From Calothrix sp. NIES-3974 (GTDB taxonomy: Bacteria; Cyanobacteriota; Cyanobacteriia; Cyanobacteriales; Nostocaceae), in the NCBI RefSeq assembly GCF_002368395.1, contig NZ_AP018254.1:1736001-1800000 (forward strand): DNA of 64,000 nucleotides. Direction: 5' to 3'. Position numbers and translations under genes: made by a program. Shown here one piece after another: positions 18,705 to 29,843 of this stretch (positions within the stretch are counted from its first letter, which is position 1; each line of letters begins with the position of its first letter). The notes beneath the pieces are model-generated. The model had not been told where the DNA came from, made no database searches, and worked only from the letters and a program-made list of their open reading frames with translations.

Positions 18705-20072
18705 ATGGTGACGACTGGGATAAATCCCTATCTGGATGGTAATTTTGCCCCTGTACAGGAGGAAGTTACCACAGAGATTCAGTCAATAATCGGTGAATTA
18801 CCCCCCGATTTATCGGGTATGTTTGTTCGTAATGGTCCGAATCCCCAGTTTCCCCCCATCGGTGCATACCACTGGTTTGATGGAGATGGAATGTTACATG
18901 GTGTGCGTATCCAAGGTGGTCAAGCTAGTTATCGCAACCGCTATATCCGTACCCAAGGATTTGAAATAGAACGTAAGGAGGGGAAAGCTATTTGGTCTGG
19001 GTTACTAGAACCTCCCCAAATTAATAATCCCTATGGTCCCTACAAAAATGTTGCCAATACGGCTTTAGTATGGCACGCTGGTCAATTATTGGCTTTGTGG
19101 GAGGGTGGTGTACCCCACGCGATTCAAGTTCCGGAATTGGATACCATCGGTGAATACACTTACAATCAGCAGTTAAAATCTGCATTTACAGCCCATCCCA
19201 AGGTTGATCCTGTGACTGGGGAAATGATGTTTTTTGGTTATTCTTTTTCCCCACCCTATTTGCAATCAAGTGTGGTTTCATCTCAAGGTCAAATTCAACG
19301 CACTATCCCGATTGATTTACCGATGGGGGTGATGATGCATGATTTTGCCATCACTGCCAATTATACAATTTTTCTGGATTTACCCTTGACCTTCAGTATG
19401 GAAAGAATACAACGGGGTGAACCGATGATGATGTTTGAAGCGGATAAACCGAGTCGATTCGGGATTATGCCTCGACACGGGGATAATCGCAGCATTCGTT
19501 GGTTTGAAGCTCCATCCTGTTATATTTTCCATACCCTCAATGCCTACGAACAGGGTGATGAGGTGATTTTGATTGCTTGTCGGATGAGTTCCACCAGCGT
19601 CCTCGGTGAAAGTTCTGACCCCCAAGGGGATATCCCCCGTTTACACCGTTGGCGTTTTCATCTACCTAGTGGTACAACCCAGGAAGAACCATTGGATGAC
19701 CATGTTTCCGAATTTCCCCGGATTAATGAAAACTGGTTAGGACGACCAAATCGTTATGGTTATACTAGCAAGATGGCAGGCGATCGCCTTCCCTTATTTA
19801 CTGGTATTATTAAACATGATTTGCAGCAAAATCGTCAGTATATCCATGAGTTTGGTTCCGGACGGTTTGGTGGTGAGGCTGTGTTTGCTCCCCGTCCCGG
19901 TGCAACCCAGGAGGATGAAGGATGGTTAATTACTTTTGTTTACGATTCCCATCAAGATTGTTCGGAATTATTGGTGGTTAATGCTCAAGATATGACTGGT
20001 GAACCTGTTGCCAGGGTTATTCTACCTCAACGGGTTCCCTACGGTTTTCATGGTATTTGGCTGGAAGAATGA
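18705..20072 (+). CDS. carotenoid cleavage oxygenase (RPE65/CCD family)
   Basis: 455 aa. A seven-bladed propeller dioxygenase with four iron-binding histidines visible: TAHPK (His164), MMHDF (His212), IFHTL (His276) and GFHGIW (His449). The N-terminus LPPDLSGMFVRNGPNPQF is the family opener. It splits carotenoids or apocarotenoids to aldehydes/ketones such as retinal or ionones. The substrate cannot be assigned between the several cyanobacterial subgroups. The gene stands alone, and the 3' end runs into GATTTTGGAT repeats. Confidence 0.92.
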   Translation: MVTTGINPYLDGNFAPVQEEVTTEIQSIIGELPPDLSGMFVRNGPNPQFPPIGAYHWFDGDGMLHGVRIQGGQASYRNRYIRTQGFEIERKEGKAIWSGLLEPPQINNPYGPYKNVANTALVWHAGQLLALWEGGVPHAIQVPELDTIGEYTYNQQLKSAFTAHPKVDPVTGEMMFFGYSFSPPYLQSSVVSSQGQIQRTIPIDLPMGVMMHDFAITANYTIFLDLPLTFSMERIQRGEPMMMFEADKPSRFGIMPRHGDNRSIRWFEAPSCYIFHTLNAYEQGDEVILIACRMSSTSVLGESSDPQGDIPRLHRWRFHLPSGTTQEEPLDDHVSEFPRINENWLGRPNRYGYTSKMAGDRLPLFTGIIKHDLQQNRQYIHEFGSGRFGGEAVFAPRPGATQEDEGWLITFVYDSHQDCSELLVVNAQDMTGEPVARVILPQRVPYGFHGIWLEE

Positions 20073-20294
20073 TTTGATTTTAGATTTTGGATTACTCTTC
20101 GAGAAACCGCACTACGTGCGTCTGTGGATTTTGGATTTTCTTCATGTGTATATACAGCCTTGTCTGACACGAGGGAATAATTTAATTTTGGATTTTGGTT
20201 ATTTTTCGCCGACTCCCAATTCCCGACTCCCAATTCCCGACTCCCTTCCATAAGACTTATTTAAGCGGCACATAATATTTTTTTGTGAATGCTG

Positions 20295-20322
20295 CTGAAA
20301 ATTTTGTGTTTGCTGCTACAAT
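20295..20322 (+). promoter_or_regulatory. candidate promoter of the small RNA
   Basis: CTGAAA at 20295-20300 and a good -10 TACAAT at 20317-20322, 16-bp spacing. Confidence 0.45.
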
Positions 20323-20328
20323 AGACGT

Positions 20329-20446
20329 ATTAAGATTTATGACAAATTGTGTATTCGGAAGGCACAGTTTGGAAGTAACCAAATAGAGAAGATAGTTAAA
20401 CAGAGACAACAGAAACGAGGCCAGGCTTTTCCAACTGGTCTTTTTT
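20329..20446 (+). ncRNA. candidate small RNA
   Basis: About 118 nt between a promoter-like sequence and a clear terminator, with no convincing ORF. The 5' part has TTTGGAAGTAACCAAA, a possible small hairpin. The middle (AATAGAGAAGATAGTTAAAC and on) is A-rich and unstructured, as in many trans-acting sRNAs. It matches none of Yfr1, tmRNA, RNase P RNA or SRP RNA by eye. Existence as a transcript is inference. Confidence 0.45.
20418..20446 (+). terminator. intrinsic terminator of the candidate small RNA
   Basis: Stem AGGCCAG / CTGGTCT (7 bp, one G-U), 10-nt loop CTTTTCCAA region, then a run of Ts at 20441-20446. Confidence 0.65.
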
Positions 20447-20450
20447 GTAG

Positions 20451-20612
20451 GCGTTGCTGAATACAAATATGAATTGAAAATTTGACGTAGTGTAGAGATG
20501 TAGCATCGCTACGTCTCTACGTAGACGCGCGTAGCGTGGCTTCTCGAAGAGACGATTGTGGTTTCAATACAAAATGTAAATAATCATAATTCATACCCAA
20601 ATTCAGCAACGC
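20451..20612. mobile_element. MITE-like element, family C
   Basis: 162 bp with 25-bp imperfect terminal inverted repeats: GCGTTGCTGAAT at the left end, and at the right end its exact inverse ATTCAGCAACGC, each followed inward by TATGAATT after a variable 5-bp block. The centre has a second hairpin (GTAGAGATGTAGC region). No ORF. A partial copy lies at 6840-6915. Confidence 0.72.
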
Positions 20613-20750
20613 TTTTTTGTATTTCTTCCTGTCCGTTTCCCATTAATCTACAGCACAATTGTATATGTATTTAGGGTTTGCGGAAAAGAGACGCGACATG
20701 TCGTGTCTGTACAGGAATATTTTTCAAGCTATAATTCCACTTGGGTAAAA

Positions 20751-22685
20751 ATGATGGTGCGTTGGCAAAGTTGGCGATCGCTGGTTTTAATTCTACCCTT
20801 TGCTGCTATAGTTGGTTTTATGCTGGTGGCGGCTGCCAGTCAAATCCATGCTTGGGGTTTAAATTGGATTTGGGCTGTATTTACCCTCGTATTTTTGGGT
20901 TGGCGTTGGTTATTGGTACGTTGGACCCAACCGACCTTACAACAGGTAAATGCGGTGGTGGAGGAGGTACAACGGGAATTAGAAGCTTCCCAGGATTCCT
21001 TGACATCGGTAACTTCCCTACCTCCAGATACCGCAAGTCGGGTGGAAGCTGCTTTACAGCAGATTTTGCACGATTCCCAACAGGATGCACCCATCTGGGA
21101 AGATTTACAAACCTTTTGGCAACGCTGTCAAAGTTTGGTGACAGAAATTGCCCGTATTTATCACCCAGAAGTTAAATATCCCCTACTCAACATTTATATA
21201 CCCCAAGCCTACGGATTGATGCGGGGAACGGTTGACGATGTTGACCAATGGATGCAAAAAATATCACCCGTACTTAATCAAGTTAGTATTGGTCAGGTGT
21301 ATGAAGCCTACGAAATTTATCAAAAATTAGAACCTTCAGCCCGTAAACTATTAAAAGCCTTAAATTTAGCCCAGTGGTTACTCAACCCTGTAGCTGCGAT
21401 CGCCAACACAACTACCCAGCGTTACAGTGAAAGGGCTAATCAGCAACTTCTGATCAATCTCAGCCAATTGTTGCGGGAAGTAACCCTGCGTAACTTGTCT
21501 CGACAAGCGGCAATCTTGTACAGTGGTAATACCCTCCCTGCAAGCTTTAATTTGGTGACGGATAGCAATGCTGCGACATCTGTAAAAACCCAAACTCTGC
21601 GGGATATTCTCACCGCAGCCGAACCCCTCACCACTGTCGAAGCAAAGCCTGTGAATTTGTTATTGGTAGGACGTACAGGTGCAGGTAAAAGTAGTTTAAT
21701 TAATACCCTGTTCCAAGCCGATTTAGCAGCAGTAGATGTGTTACCTTCTACGGATGTTATCCAGTGTTATCACTGGCAAAGTCAGGGAATGGAAGCTTTA
21801 AACCTGTGGGATACACCGGGATACGAACAGGTAAAGCGGAGCGATTTACGGGAGCAAGTGTTAAATTATGCTCGTACCGCCGATTTATTGGTATTAGTGA
21901 CACCTGCACTCGATCCAGCCTTGCAAATGGATGTGGATTTCTTGCAGGAAATTAAAGCCGAAAATCCAGATTTACCCTGTTTAGCAGTGGTTACCCAGGT
22001 GGATAAACTCCGACCATTGCGGGAGTGGGAACCACCCTACGATTGGGAATGGGGGGAACGTCCCAAGGAGGTAGCAATTCGTGCTGCTTGTGAATACCGT
22101 GTGCAGGTACTGGGGGAATTATGCCATGCCGTGATTCCCGTTGTCACCGAAGATGGACAAACGGGTAGACAGAAATGGGGGGTGGATGAACTAGCGATCG
22201 CCTTATATGGGGAAATTAATCCTGCGAAACAACTGCGCTTGGCTAGATTTTTACGGGATTTAGATACAAAAGCGATCGCCGCAGCCAAGGTCATAGACCA
22301 TTATACATTCCAAATGACCACGACCCAGGGATTAACGGCATTACTCAAAAGTCCGATACTACAGTTTATTTCCACCCTCTCCACAGGTTCACCAGCCCTA
22401 GCGAAAATCCTAGCAGAAAAAATCCCCGTGGAACAATTACCAGTGGTGATTGGTAAAATCCAAATGGGTTATGATTTATTTTCTTTGTTAAATAATGACA
22501 GTTCCCGCAAATTTGATTTACTAAGTTTATGGGGAATTATTACCGAAAATCCCGCTTCCCCCGATGAAAATGCTGCTGCTTTCGGTCATGCCTATGTGGA
22601 ATACCTCACCCAGAATTTAACCATACCAGAATTGCGATCGCGGGTCGAATTTTATTTACAAAAGGCTGGAGGTCAAGGGCAGTAG
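20751..22685 (+). CDS. membrane-associated GTPase (Era/Der-like G domain)
   Basis: 644 aa from ATG 20751. A longer reading from GTG 20703 would start inside a repeated palindrome, so I reject it. Two N-terminal membrane segments (residues ~10-30 and ~36-54) come first, then a long helical region. The G domain follows: GRTGAGKSS (307-315), switch I threonine in PSTD, DTPGYEQ (G3) and TQVDKL (G4). The C-terminal ~150 residues are helical. It resembles YfjP/DUF697-type GTPases of cyanobacterial membranes. The cellular role is unknown. It is monocistronic and followed by a P1-like palindrome. Confidence 0.82.
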   Translation: MMVRWQSWRSLVLILPFAAIVGFMLVAAASQIHAWGLNWIWAVFTLVFLGWRWLLVRWTQPTLQQVNAVVEEVQRELEASQDSLTSVTSLPPDTASRVEAALQQILHDSQQDAPIWEDLQTFWQRCQSLVTEIARIYHPEVKYPLLNIYIPQAYGLMRGTVDDVDQWMQKISPVLNQVSIGQVYEAYEIYQKLEPSARKLLKALNLAQWLLNPVAAIANTTTQRYSERANQQLLINLSQLLREVTLRNLSRQAAILYSGNTLPASFNLVTDSNAATSVKTQTLRDILTAAEPLTTVEAKPVNLLLVGRTGAGKSSLINTLFQADLAAVDVLPSTDVIQCYHWQSQGMEALNLWDTPGYEQVKRSDLREQVLNYARTADLLVLVTPALDPALQMDVDFLQEIKAENPDLPCLAVVTQVDKLRPLREWEPPYDWEWGERPKEVAIRAACEYRVQVLGELCHAVIPVVTEDGQTGRQKWGVDELAIALYGEINPAKQLRLARFLRDLDTKAIAAAKVIDHYTFQMTTTQGLTALLKSPILQFISTLSTGSPALAKILAEKIPVEQLPVVIGKIQMGYDLFSLLNNDSSRKFDLLSLWGIITENPASPDENAAAFGHAYVEYLTQNLTIPELRSRVEFYLQKAGGQGQ

Positions 22686-22823
22686 GTCAAAGTGTATAAA
22701 TATACGAGTAAAAATTTAATTTCTGGATAAAAAGCCGGGTTTTTCTCAAAGATTATACTGGGGCTGGTATTAGAAATGTATAAAAAAATGGGTGTTGCTG
22801 CATCCAGATATACATTGAAATGT

Positions 22824-22845
22824 AGAGACGTGATATATTGCGTCT
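22824..22845. repeat. short palindromic repeat, family P1, degenerate
   Basis: GAGACGTGATATATTGCGTC, two changes from a perfect palindrome, in the gap between the convergent GTPase and kinase genes. Confidence 0.65.
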
Positions 22846-22856
22846 ACAACTGATTT

Positions 22857-24992
22857 TTAGGGTGTGGGTGTTTCCGTTGGTGTTGCTGTTGGGGTGGGTG
22901 TGGGTGTTTCTGTGGGTGTCGGTGTTGGGGTGGGTGTGGGTGTTTCTGTGGGTGTCGGTGTGGGGTTGGTGGCTGTTATTTCTAAAGTGTAGTTATAGTC
23001 ACTGTTTCCAGTTGCGGCAATGACGAATTCGTAGAAACCGGTTTCGGGTAGGTTGAGGAAAAACTCCCGTTGGGTGGAATCCTCCAGAAATCTCAATTTG
23101 CCACTGGGGGAGTAGATGGATAATAAAACCTTGTTGTTGGCGGTGAGTTTGACTTGCATGTCTTGACCCTCGCTTAACCTAGCGATAAAAACCATGCCAT
23201 CACCGGGTTTGAGGACTCCTCTTGTGGTGACTCCCGTTGCTCCTGGGGAAAATTCTAAGCGACGGAAAGCTGTTCCTCCCAGGATGGCAACTAGTCTATC
23301 ATTAACAAATCCATGCCACACCTGACCGATGGGTTGGTCAATAAAGTTTTTACCACGTTGTTCGGGAAAGTGATGAAAAAAAGCTGCATCTCCCAAATCA
23401 AATAAAGAACGGCTACCAACGTTAATATTATTGACCTGAACTTTCCAGCGATCGCGGTCTGCGGATGTATAATTACCTAAACGACGACGGGATTCATTAC
23501 TCAGTAGGGATAATTTTTCCAGAACTTCCGCAGCTGTTGCATCCCATTCAGCCCGTGCTGTTTCATCTGCTGAACCATCACTTAAACTTCTTCCCCGGAA
23601 ACTAGGGTTTTTATCCCAAAATATTTGGTTAACTAAATTTACGTAAAAGTTAAAATCGACACCTAATTGCTGACGGCGTTCCCGTAATCTTTCCTTGCGT
23701 GCTCTTTCCACTGGTGAGTAATTTGCCAAGGGGTCGGTCGGTTGGGTTTGGGTGGGAACGGGTGTGGGTGATTCGGTGACTGAACCAATGGGATTGGCAT
23801 CGTCAATTTTGTTGGCGGACAGAATACTGCTCAGACCCCAGATACCAATACCTGTCGCACAACCAACACCTAATACAAATAGAGCAATTTTACCTGCTGT
23901 CCAGGAGGGAGAGGTTGAAGGTAAACTGACTGGTGATGGTGGGTTGGTAACTGGTGGGTAGGCTGGTTGGGTGGGAATTGGCAGTGGAGAAGGGTTGACA
24001 GCTTGGGTGGGTGCAACCGGTTGAGAGGTCAGGGGTGTATTTAGGGCTTGGATGACTTGACGTGCTGATTGAAACCTGTCAGTGGGGATGGGGGATAGCA
24101 TCCGGTCGAGAATTGCCGTGAAACTCGGACTTAAATCGATGATATTATGCCATTGCCACCGCAGATTGTAGGTATCAATTAGTTCTTGAGGAGACTTACC
24201 AGTCAGTAATACTAACACCGTTGCCGCTAGGGCATACAAATCACTGTGGGGTTCCGCAATCCCTGTTTGCATTTGTTCTGGGGGTGCGTAGCCAATTTTA
24301 CCTAGGCGAGTGCCGGGGGAGGAGGAAACGCTACCATCGGGGTTGGCGTTTTGGAGAGCAACGACGGTAGCTGCAACTTGTTTCACTCCACCAAAGTCGA
24401 TGAGGACGGGTAATTGGTCACTGGAACGTAGGATTAAATTGTCGGGGGAGATATCGCGGTGAATTACTCCCACTCCATGAATATATTCGAGTACGGGTAA
24501 AATTTGTTGTAATAATTGTTTCACTTCGGCTTCGGAAAACCGCAATCCCTGACTCAGACGTTGACGTAATAGGGTATTGTAGGTTTGTCCCTCAACAAAA
24601 TCCTGGACTAAAAATAGATATTCCTTATCAGCTTGTTTAGTGCGAAAAAGCTCACGAAAACGGGGTATTTGGGGATGTTGGAGTTGGTAGAGAACCGTTG
24701 CTTCCCTTTGGAATAATTCCTCGGCTTTTTGTAGTACGTAGGCTGTTTGAACTTGGGGAGAAAACTCCTTGAGAACACATAACTCTCGAAATCGGTTAAT
24801 ATCTTCAGCCAAATAGGTGCGTCCGAACCCACCCTGTCCGAGTTGACGTACAATTAGATATCTTTCCCCCAGGGTCAAACCAGGTTGGATACTAGGAACA
24901 TTGCCAAACATGTCCAATTTTTCCCCACAGTGAAGGCAAAATTTACTACCAGTTGGGTTTTCGTGACCTTTAGAACAGTAAAACGGATTCAT
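22857..24992 (-). CDS. zinc-ribbon Ser/Thr protein kinase with extracytoplasmic C-terminal domain
   Basis: 711 aa. A short N-terminal zinc ribbon (Cys6, His10, Cys19, Cys22) precedes a full PknB kinase: GQGGFGRTYLA P-loop, catalytic Lys75, HRDISPDN (178-185), DFGGVKQ (199-205) and APPEQMQ. A Pro-rich linker leads to one membrane segment (about 366-390). Outside, ~270 residues end in a PPC-like beta domain (GDGMVFIARLSEGQDMQVKL to FYEFVIAATGNSDYNYTLEI). The last ~35 residues are pure TPTPTE repeats. This is a classic inside-kinase/outside-sensor layout. Ligand and targets are unknown. Confidence 0.9.
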   Translation of the reverse strand: MNPFYCSKGHENPTGSKFCLHCGEKLDMFGNVPSIQPGLTLGERYLIVRQLGQGGFGRTYLAEDINRFRELCVLKEFSPQVQTAYVLQKAEELFQREATVLYQLQHPQIPRFRELFRTKQADKEYLFLVQDFVEGQTYNTLLRQRLSQGLRFSEAEVKQLLQQILPVLEYIHGVGVIHRDISPDNLILRSSDQLPVLIDFGGVKQVAATVVALQNANPDGSVSSSPGTRLGKIGYAPPEQMQTGIAEPHSDLYALAATVLVLLTGKSPQELIDTYNLRWQWHNIIDLSPSFTAILDRMLSPIPTDRFQSARQVIQALNTPLTSQPVAPTQAVNPSPLPIPTQPAYPPVTNPPSPVSLPSTSPSWTAGKIALFVLGVGCATGIGIWGLSSILSANKIDDANPIGSVTESPTPVPTQTQPTDPLANYSPVERARKERLRERRQQLGVDFNFYVNLVNQIFWDKNPSFRGRSLSDGSADETARAEWDATAAEVLEKLSLLSNESRRRLGNYTSADRDRWKVQVNNINVGSRSLFDLGDAAFFHHFPEQRGKNFIDQPIGQVWHGFVNDRLVAILGGTAFRRLEFSPGATGVTTRGVLKPGDGMVFIARLSEGQDMQVKLTANNKVLLSIYSPSGKLRFLEDSTQREFFLNLPETGFYEFVIAATGNSDYNYTLEITATNPTPTPTETPTPTPTPTPTETPTPTPTATPTETPTP
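22860..22972. repeat. tandem repeat encoding the kinase's Thr-Pro tail
   Basis: GGTGTGGGTGTTTC-type units repeat within the coding region. Read on the minus strand they give alternating Thr-Pro with Glu. Slippage here would change tail length in frame if units are multiples of six. Confidence 0.75.
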
Positions 24993-25089
24993 TGGGTGTT
25001 GTCAAATAAAAATTAAAGATAAAAATAAAAAATTGGTATTGTGAGTGATACTTTACACAATGATATATTTGCCCTTTGGTTTGTTGACA

Positions 25090-25225
25090 GTTGACAGTGT
25101 AAGCGTAGCATTGCTACTTACGAATTACGTAGCTTGCTTCCCGCGTAGCGGGTATTACGTACGCGAAGCGTTGCCGCAGGCTATTACGTAGCTTGCTTCC
25201 CGCGTAGCGGGTATTACGAATTACG
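25090..25225. repeat. tandem dispersed repeat
   Basis: ATTACGTAGCTTGCTTCCCG plus ~16 bp occurs at 25125-25159 and again at 25183-25218. Between them is the GCGAAGCGTTGCCGCAGGCT unit also seen near 15425 and 59850. Confidence 0.75.
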
Positions 25226-25671
25226 AAAAGCCCACTGATTGAGCGTGTAAAGTATAAATATTCAACCTTGTCTGGATGGAAAGCAGGAGTTTTCGGAATT
25301 CAGCAGAGTTAATGGTATTATTTAACCTGTTTGCTGAAAACTCTAGATTTCACGGTAAACGCGGTTTTGATTTTACTTCGGGAAGGGGAATTCAATCCCA
25401 ATAGGGTTAGATTAAAGGGTAAAGGAGTCACAAGTAAAGCATAGGATTTACAGTGAACCAGTTTTGATTTTTCGTTGATTCCCAGTTAATGGGATTCAAT
25501 TAGGCAACCCAATCAGCATCGCTAGCTGAGAACAACAAGCACTTCATCCTATACTAATTAGTTGATATCCCGTATAATCACTTAAGATACAATCTGTGTG
25601 GGCACAAATCCAAATATTTTTTTCCTTGACTTGAAAGTAGGTATGGAGTAAGAAAAAACACTCCCATCTCC

Positions 25672-25966
25672 GCTCGACTTTATCCATTTTATTGAAGAGG
25701 AAATGGTAGCAAGATCAGAAATAAGATAGTTTGGAATGTTTCTGATGAACTTGCTACGGGAAGAACTTCTTGTTTTCATGCTACCGTTTGCGGCTGCATT
25801 TTCCAAGCCAGTTTGGGAATCTGCGATCGCATTAGTTGTAGGAAGCCATACTATTTACTATTTTCTGATATCGGATTCAGACCCCACCTCTGTTAAAGTC
25901 CCTAGCAAGATCGTCGAGACTTGCTTAGAGCTGCTTTGCTATGTTGCCTAATGGATAAAGTCGAGC
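25672..25966. mobile_element. internally deleted IS derivative with 17-bp perfect inverted ends
   Basis: 295 bp bounded by GCTCGACTTTATCCATT (25672-25688) and its exact inverse (25950-25966). Inside, on the plus strand at about 25736-25850, the frame MNLLREELLVFMLPFAAAF then SKPVWESAIALVVG resembles the N-terminus of IS701-like transposases. The catalytic part is gone, so it cannot move by itself. No target duplication is obvious. Confidence 0.6.
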
Positions 25967-26131
25967 TTACTACTCCCAACTCCCAACATCCTCTTACTAC
26001 TCCCAACTCCCAACTCCCTTTTAACTTTAGAGATTTGCTCCCAATGGAGGATTAACAGTCGAAACAAAAAGCTGAGTTGATGAAGGTGGAAAGTATAATT
26101 GGGTATAGGGAAAGAATGTAGGGAAAAATCT

Positions 26132-26971
26132 GTGCTTACAAGTTTGCAAAATCCTCTAGTAAAGCAGTTCCGGAAGCTACATACAGCTAAAGAACGGCAT
26201 AAACAGGGGTTATTTTTACTAGAAGGAACCAACCTAGTCACAGAAGCAGTTGCAGTCGCTTTCCCTTTGCAAACAGTATGTTGTACGGAACGTTGGCAGA
26301 AAAATCATCTATCCTTGTGGAATCAGTTATCTCAGCAATGTCGAACCGAATTAGTCAGTGAGGAAATCATCAGCGCGATCGCCACTACAATTAATCCAGA
26401 TGGAGTTGTGGCGATCGCATCCCGATCTGTTGTCACACACAAGATACCTTTTACAGGTATAGTCTTAGTTCTAGAAACCATCCAAGACCCTGGAAATTTA
26501 GGGACAATTATCCGAACCGCAGCAGCAGCAGATGTATCTGGATTATGGATTAGTCAGGATAGCGTTGATTTAGACCATCCCAAGGTCATGCGAGCAAGTG
26601 CTGGACAATGGTTTCGTTTACCAATGCAGGTAAGTCCCGATTTGCTGACAACGGTCAATCAGGCTAAAACTGCGGGAATGCAAGTCATTTCTACCTTACC
26701 CACAGCTGAAAAAACCTTCTGGGAAGTGGATTGGCGTAAACCCAGTTTAATTCTCCTAGGGAACGAAGGAGCTGGTTTATCTAATCAGCTGTCAACGACC
26801 GCAGATATGGCAGTCAATATACCCCTAGCGAACCAAGTCGAATCCCTCAACGTTGCGATCGCGACTGCATTAATGGTATACGAAGCCTACCGACAACGCT
26901 TTCAAGATAAATACGGTGAGATAGGGAGTGGGGAATGGGAGTCGGGAGTCCCTAGCTCCCGCTCCGCGTAG
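26132..26971 (+). CDS. TrmH/SpoU-family 2'-O-ribose RNA methyltransferase
   Basis: 279 aa from GTG 26132. The L30e-like N-terminus (TSLQNPLVKQFRKLHTAKERHKQGLFLLEG) is typical of RlmB/TsnR-type 23S rRNA methyltransferases. The SPOUT knot motifs are QDPGNLGTIIRTA (motif 1), LLGNEGAGL (motif 2) and VESLNVAIATALMVYE (motif 3). It methylates a ribose 2'-OH on rRNA; the exact site is unknown. The last ~17 residues (IGSGEWESGVPSSRSA) are encoded by a dispersed repeat that has replaced the native 3' end. Confidence 0.9.
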   Translation: MLTSLQNPLVKQFRKLHTAKERHKQGLFLLEGTNLVTEAVAVAFPLQTVCCTERWQKNHLSLWNQLSQQCRTELVSEEIISAIATTINPDGVVAIASRSVVTHKIPFTGIVLVLETIQDPGNLGTIIRTAAAADVSGLWISQDSVDLDHPKVMRASAGQWFRLPMQVSPDLLTTVNQAKTAGMQVISTLPTAEKTFWEVDWRKPSLILLGNEGAGLSNQLSTTADMAVNIPLANQVESLNVAIATALMVYEAYRQRFQDKYGEIGSGEWESGVPSSRSA

Positions 26972-27060
26972 GAACTCAAGGGGGCTAAAACCTCGTGAAT
27001 GAAGGCGGAGCCTTCACGCACTGGATGACTACGCAGAGCATAGTCACCAGATAAAATCCA
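26951..27060. repeat. dispersed repeat, family F
   Basis: CCTAGCTCCCGCTCCGCGTA and the next ~90 bp (with GGCGGAGCCTTCACGC and CAGAGCATAGTCACCAGATA) match 53439-53540. The inverse of the first part is at 4239-4300. It supplies the stop codon of the methyltransferase gene. Confidence 0.7.
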
Positions 27061-27067
27061 GATAAAA

Positions 27068-27294
27068 TAACGTGAATTCAACGGATTGTAAACACTACAA
27101 TTTCTATGAATCAATGATTTTGAAAGTTAAAGTTTAAAGCAACCTCATCCATTAGTTGAGAACAAAGTCAATAACTGACTGATTCCAGATTTCATGATTT
27201 TATTCTCAACATAGGAGGTTTTTAAAAACTTCCATTTCCTACGAATGATACTGGACAATAGTTTTAGGCTTTATAACTCATCGAACTCACGTTA
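27068..27294. mobile_element. MITE, family A, copy 1
   Basis: 227 bp. Ends form ~18-bp imperfect inverted repeats (TAACGTGAATTCAACGGA at the left; right end ATCGAACTCACGTTA). A TA dinucleotide is present at both borders, as expected for IS630/Tc1-type target duplication. No ORF. A close copy is at 49842-50074. Confidence 0.78.
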
Positions 27295-27362
27295 AAGGGG
27301 AGTGGAGAGTGTAAACAAACTAGAATAATCCAAAATCCAAAATTTTCTTCAATCCCACGACT

Positions 27363-29843
<2,481 letters not shown>

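Larger units (their letters stand above)
20073..20750. other. intergenic region carrying sRNA candidate and repeats
   Basis: Starts with GATTTTGGAT and CCCGACTCCCAATT repeats, then the sRNA unit, the family C element, and a P1 palindrome (20688-20712) just ahead of the GTPase gene. Confidence 0.6.
24993..26131. other. long intergenic region with repeats and an IS-derived element
   Basis: Apart from the tandem repeat (25090-25225) and the IS-derived element (25672-25966), 25260-25560 shows no gene. It has only an imperfect inverted pair GAGTTTTC / GAAAACTC (25291 and 25338 area). Confidence 0.55.

Noticed and set aside
20048-20466. Small frames after the carotenoid oxygenase
   Set aside because: They cover dispersed repeats or oppose the sRNA unit and show no protein-like conservation pattern.
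20703-20750. Upstream GTG extension of the GTPase gene
   Set aside because: The GTG lies inside a P1 palindrome found at many intergenic sites; ATG 20751 directly precedes the first membrane helix.
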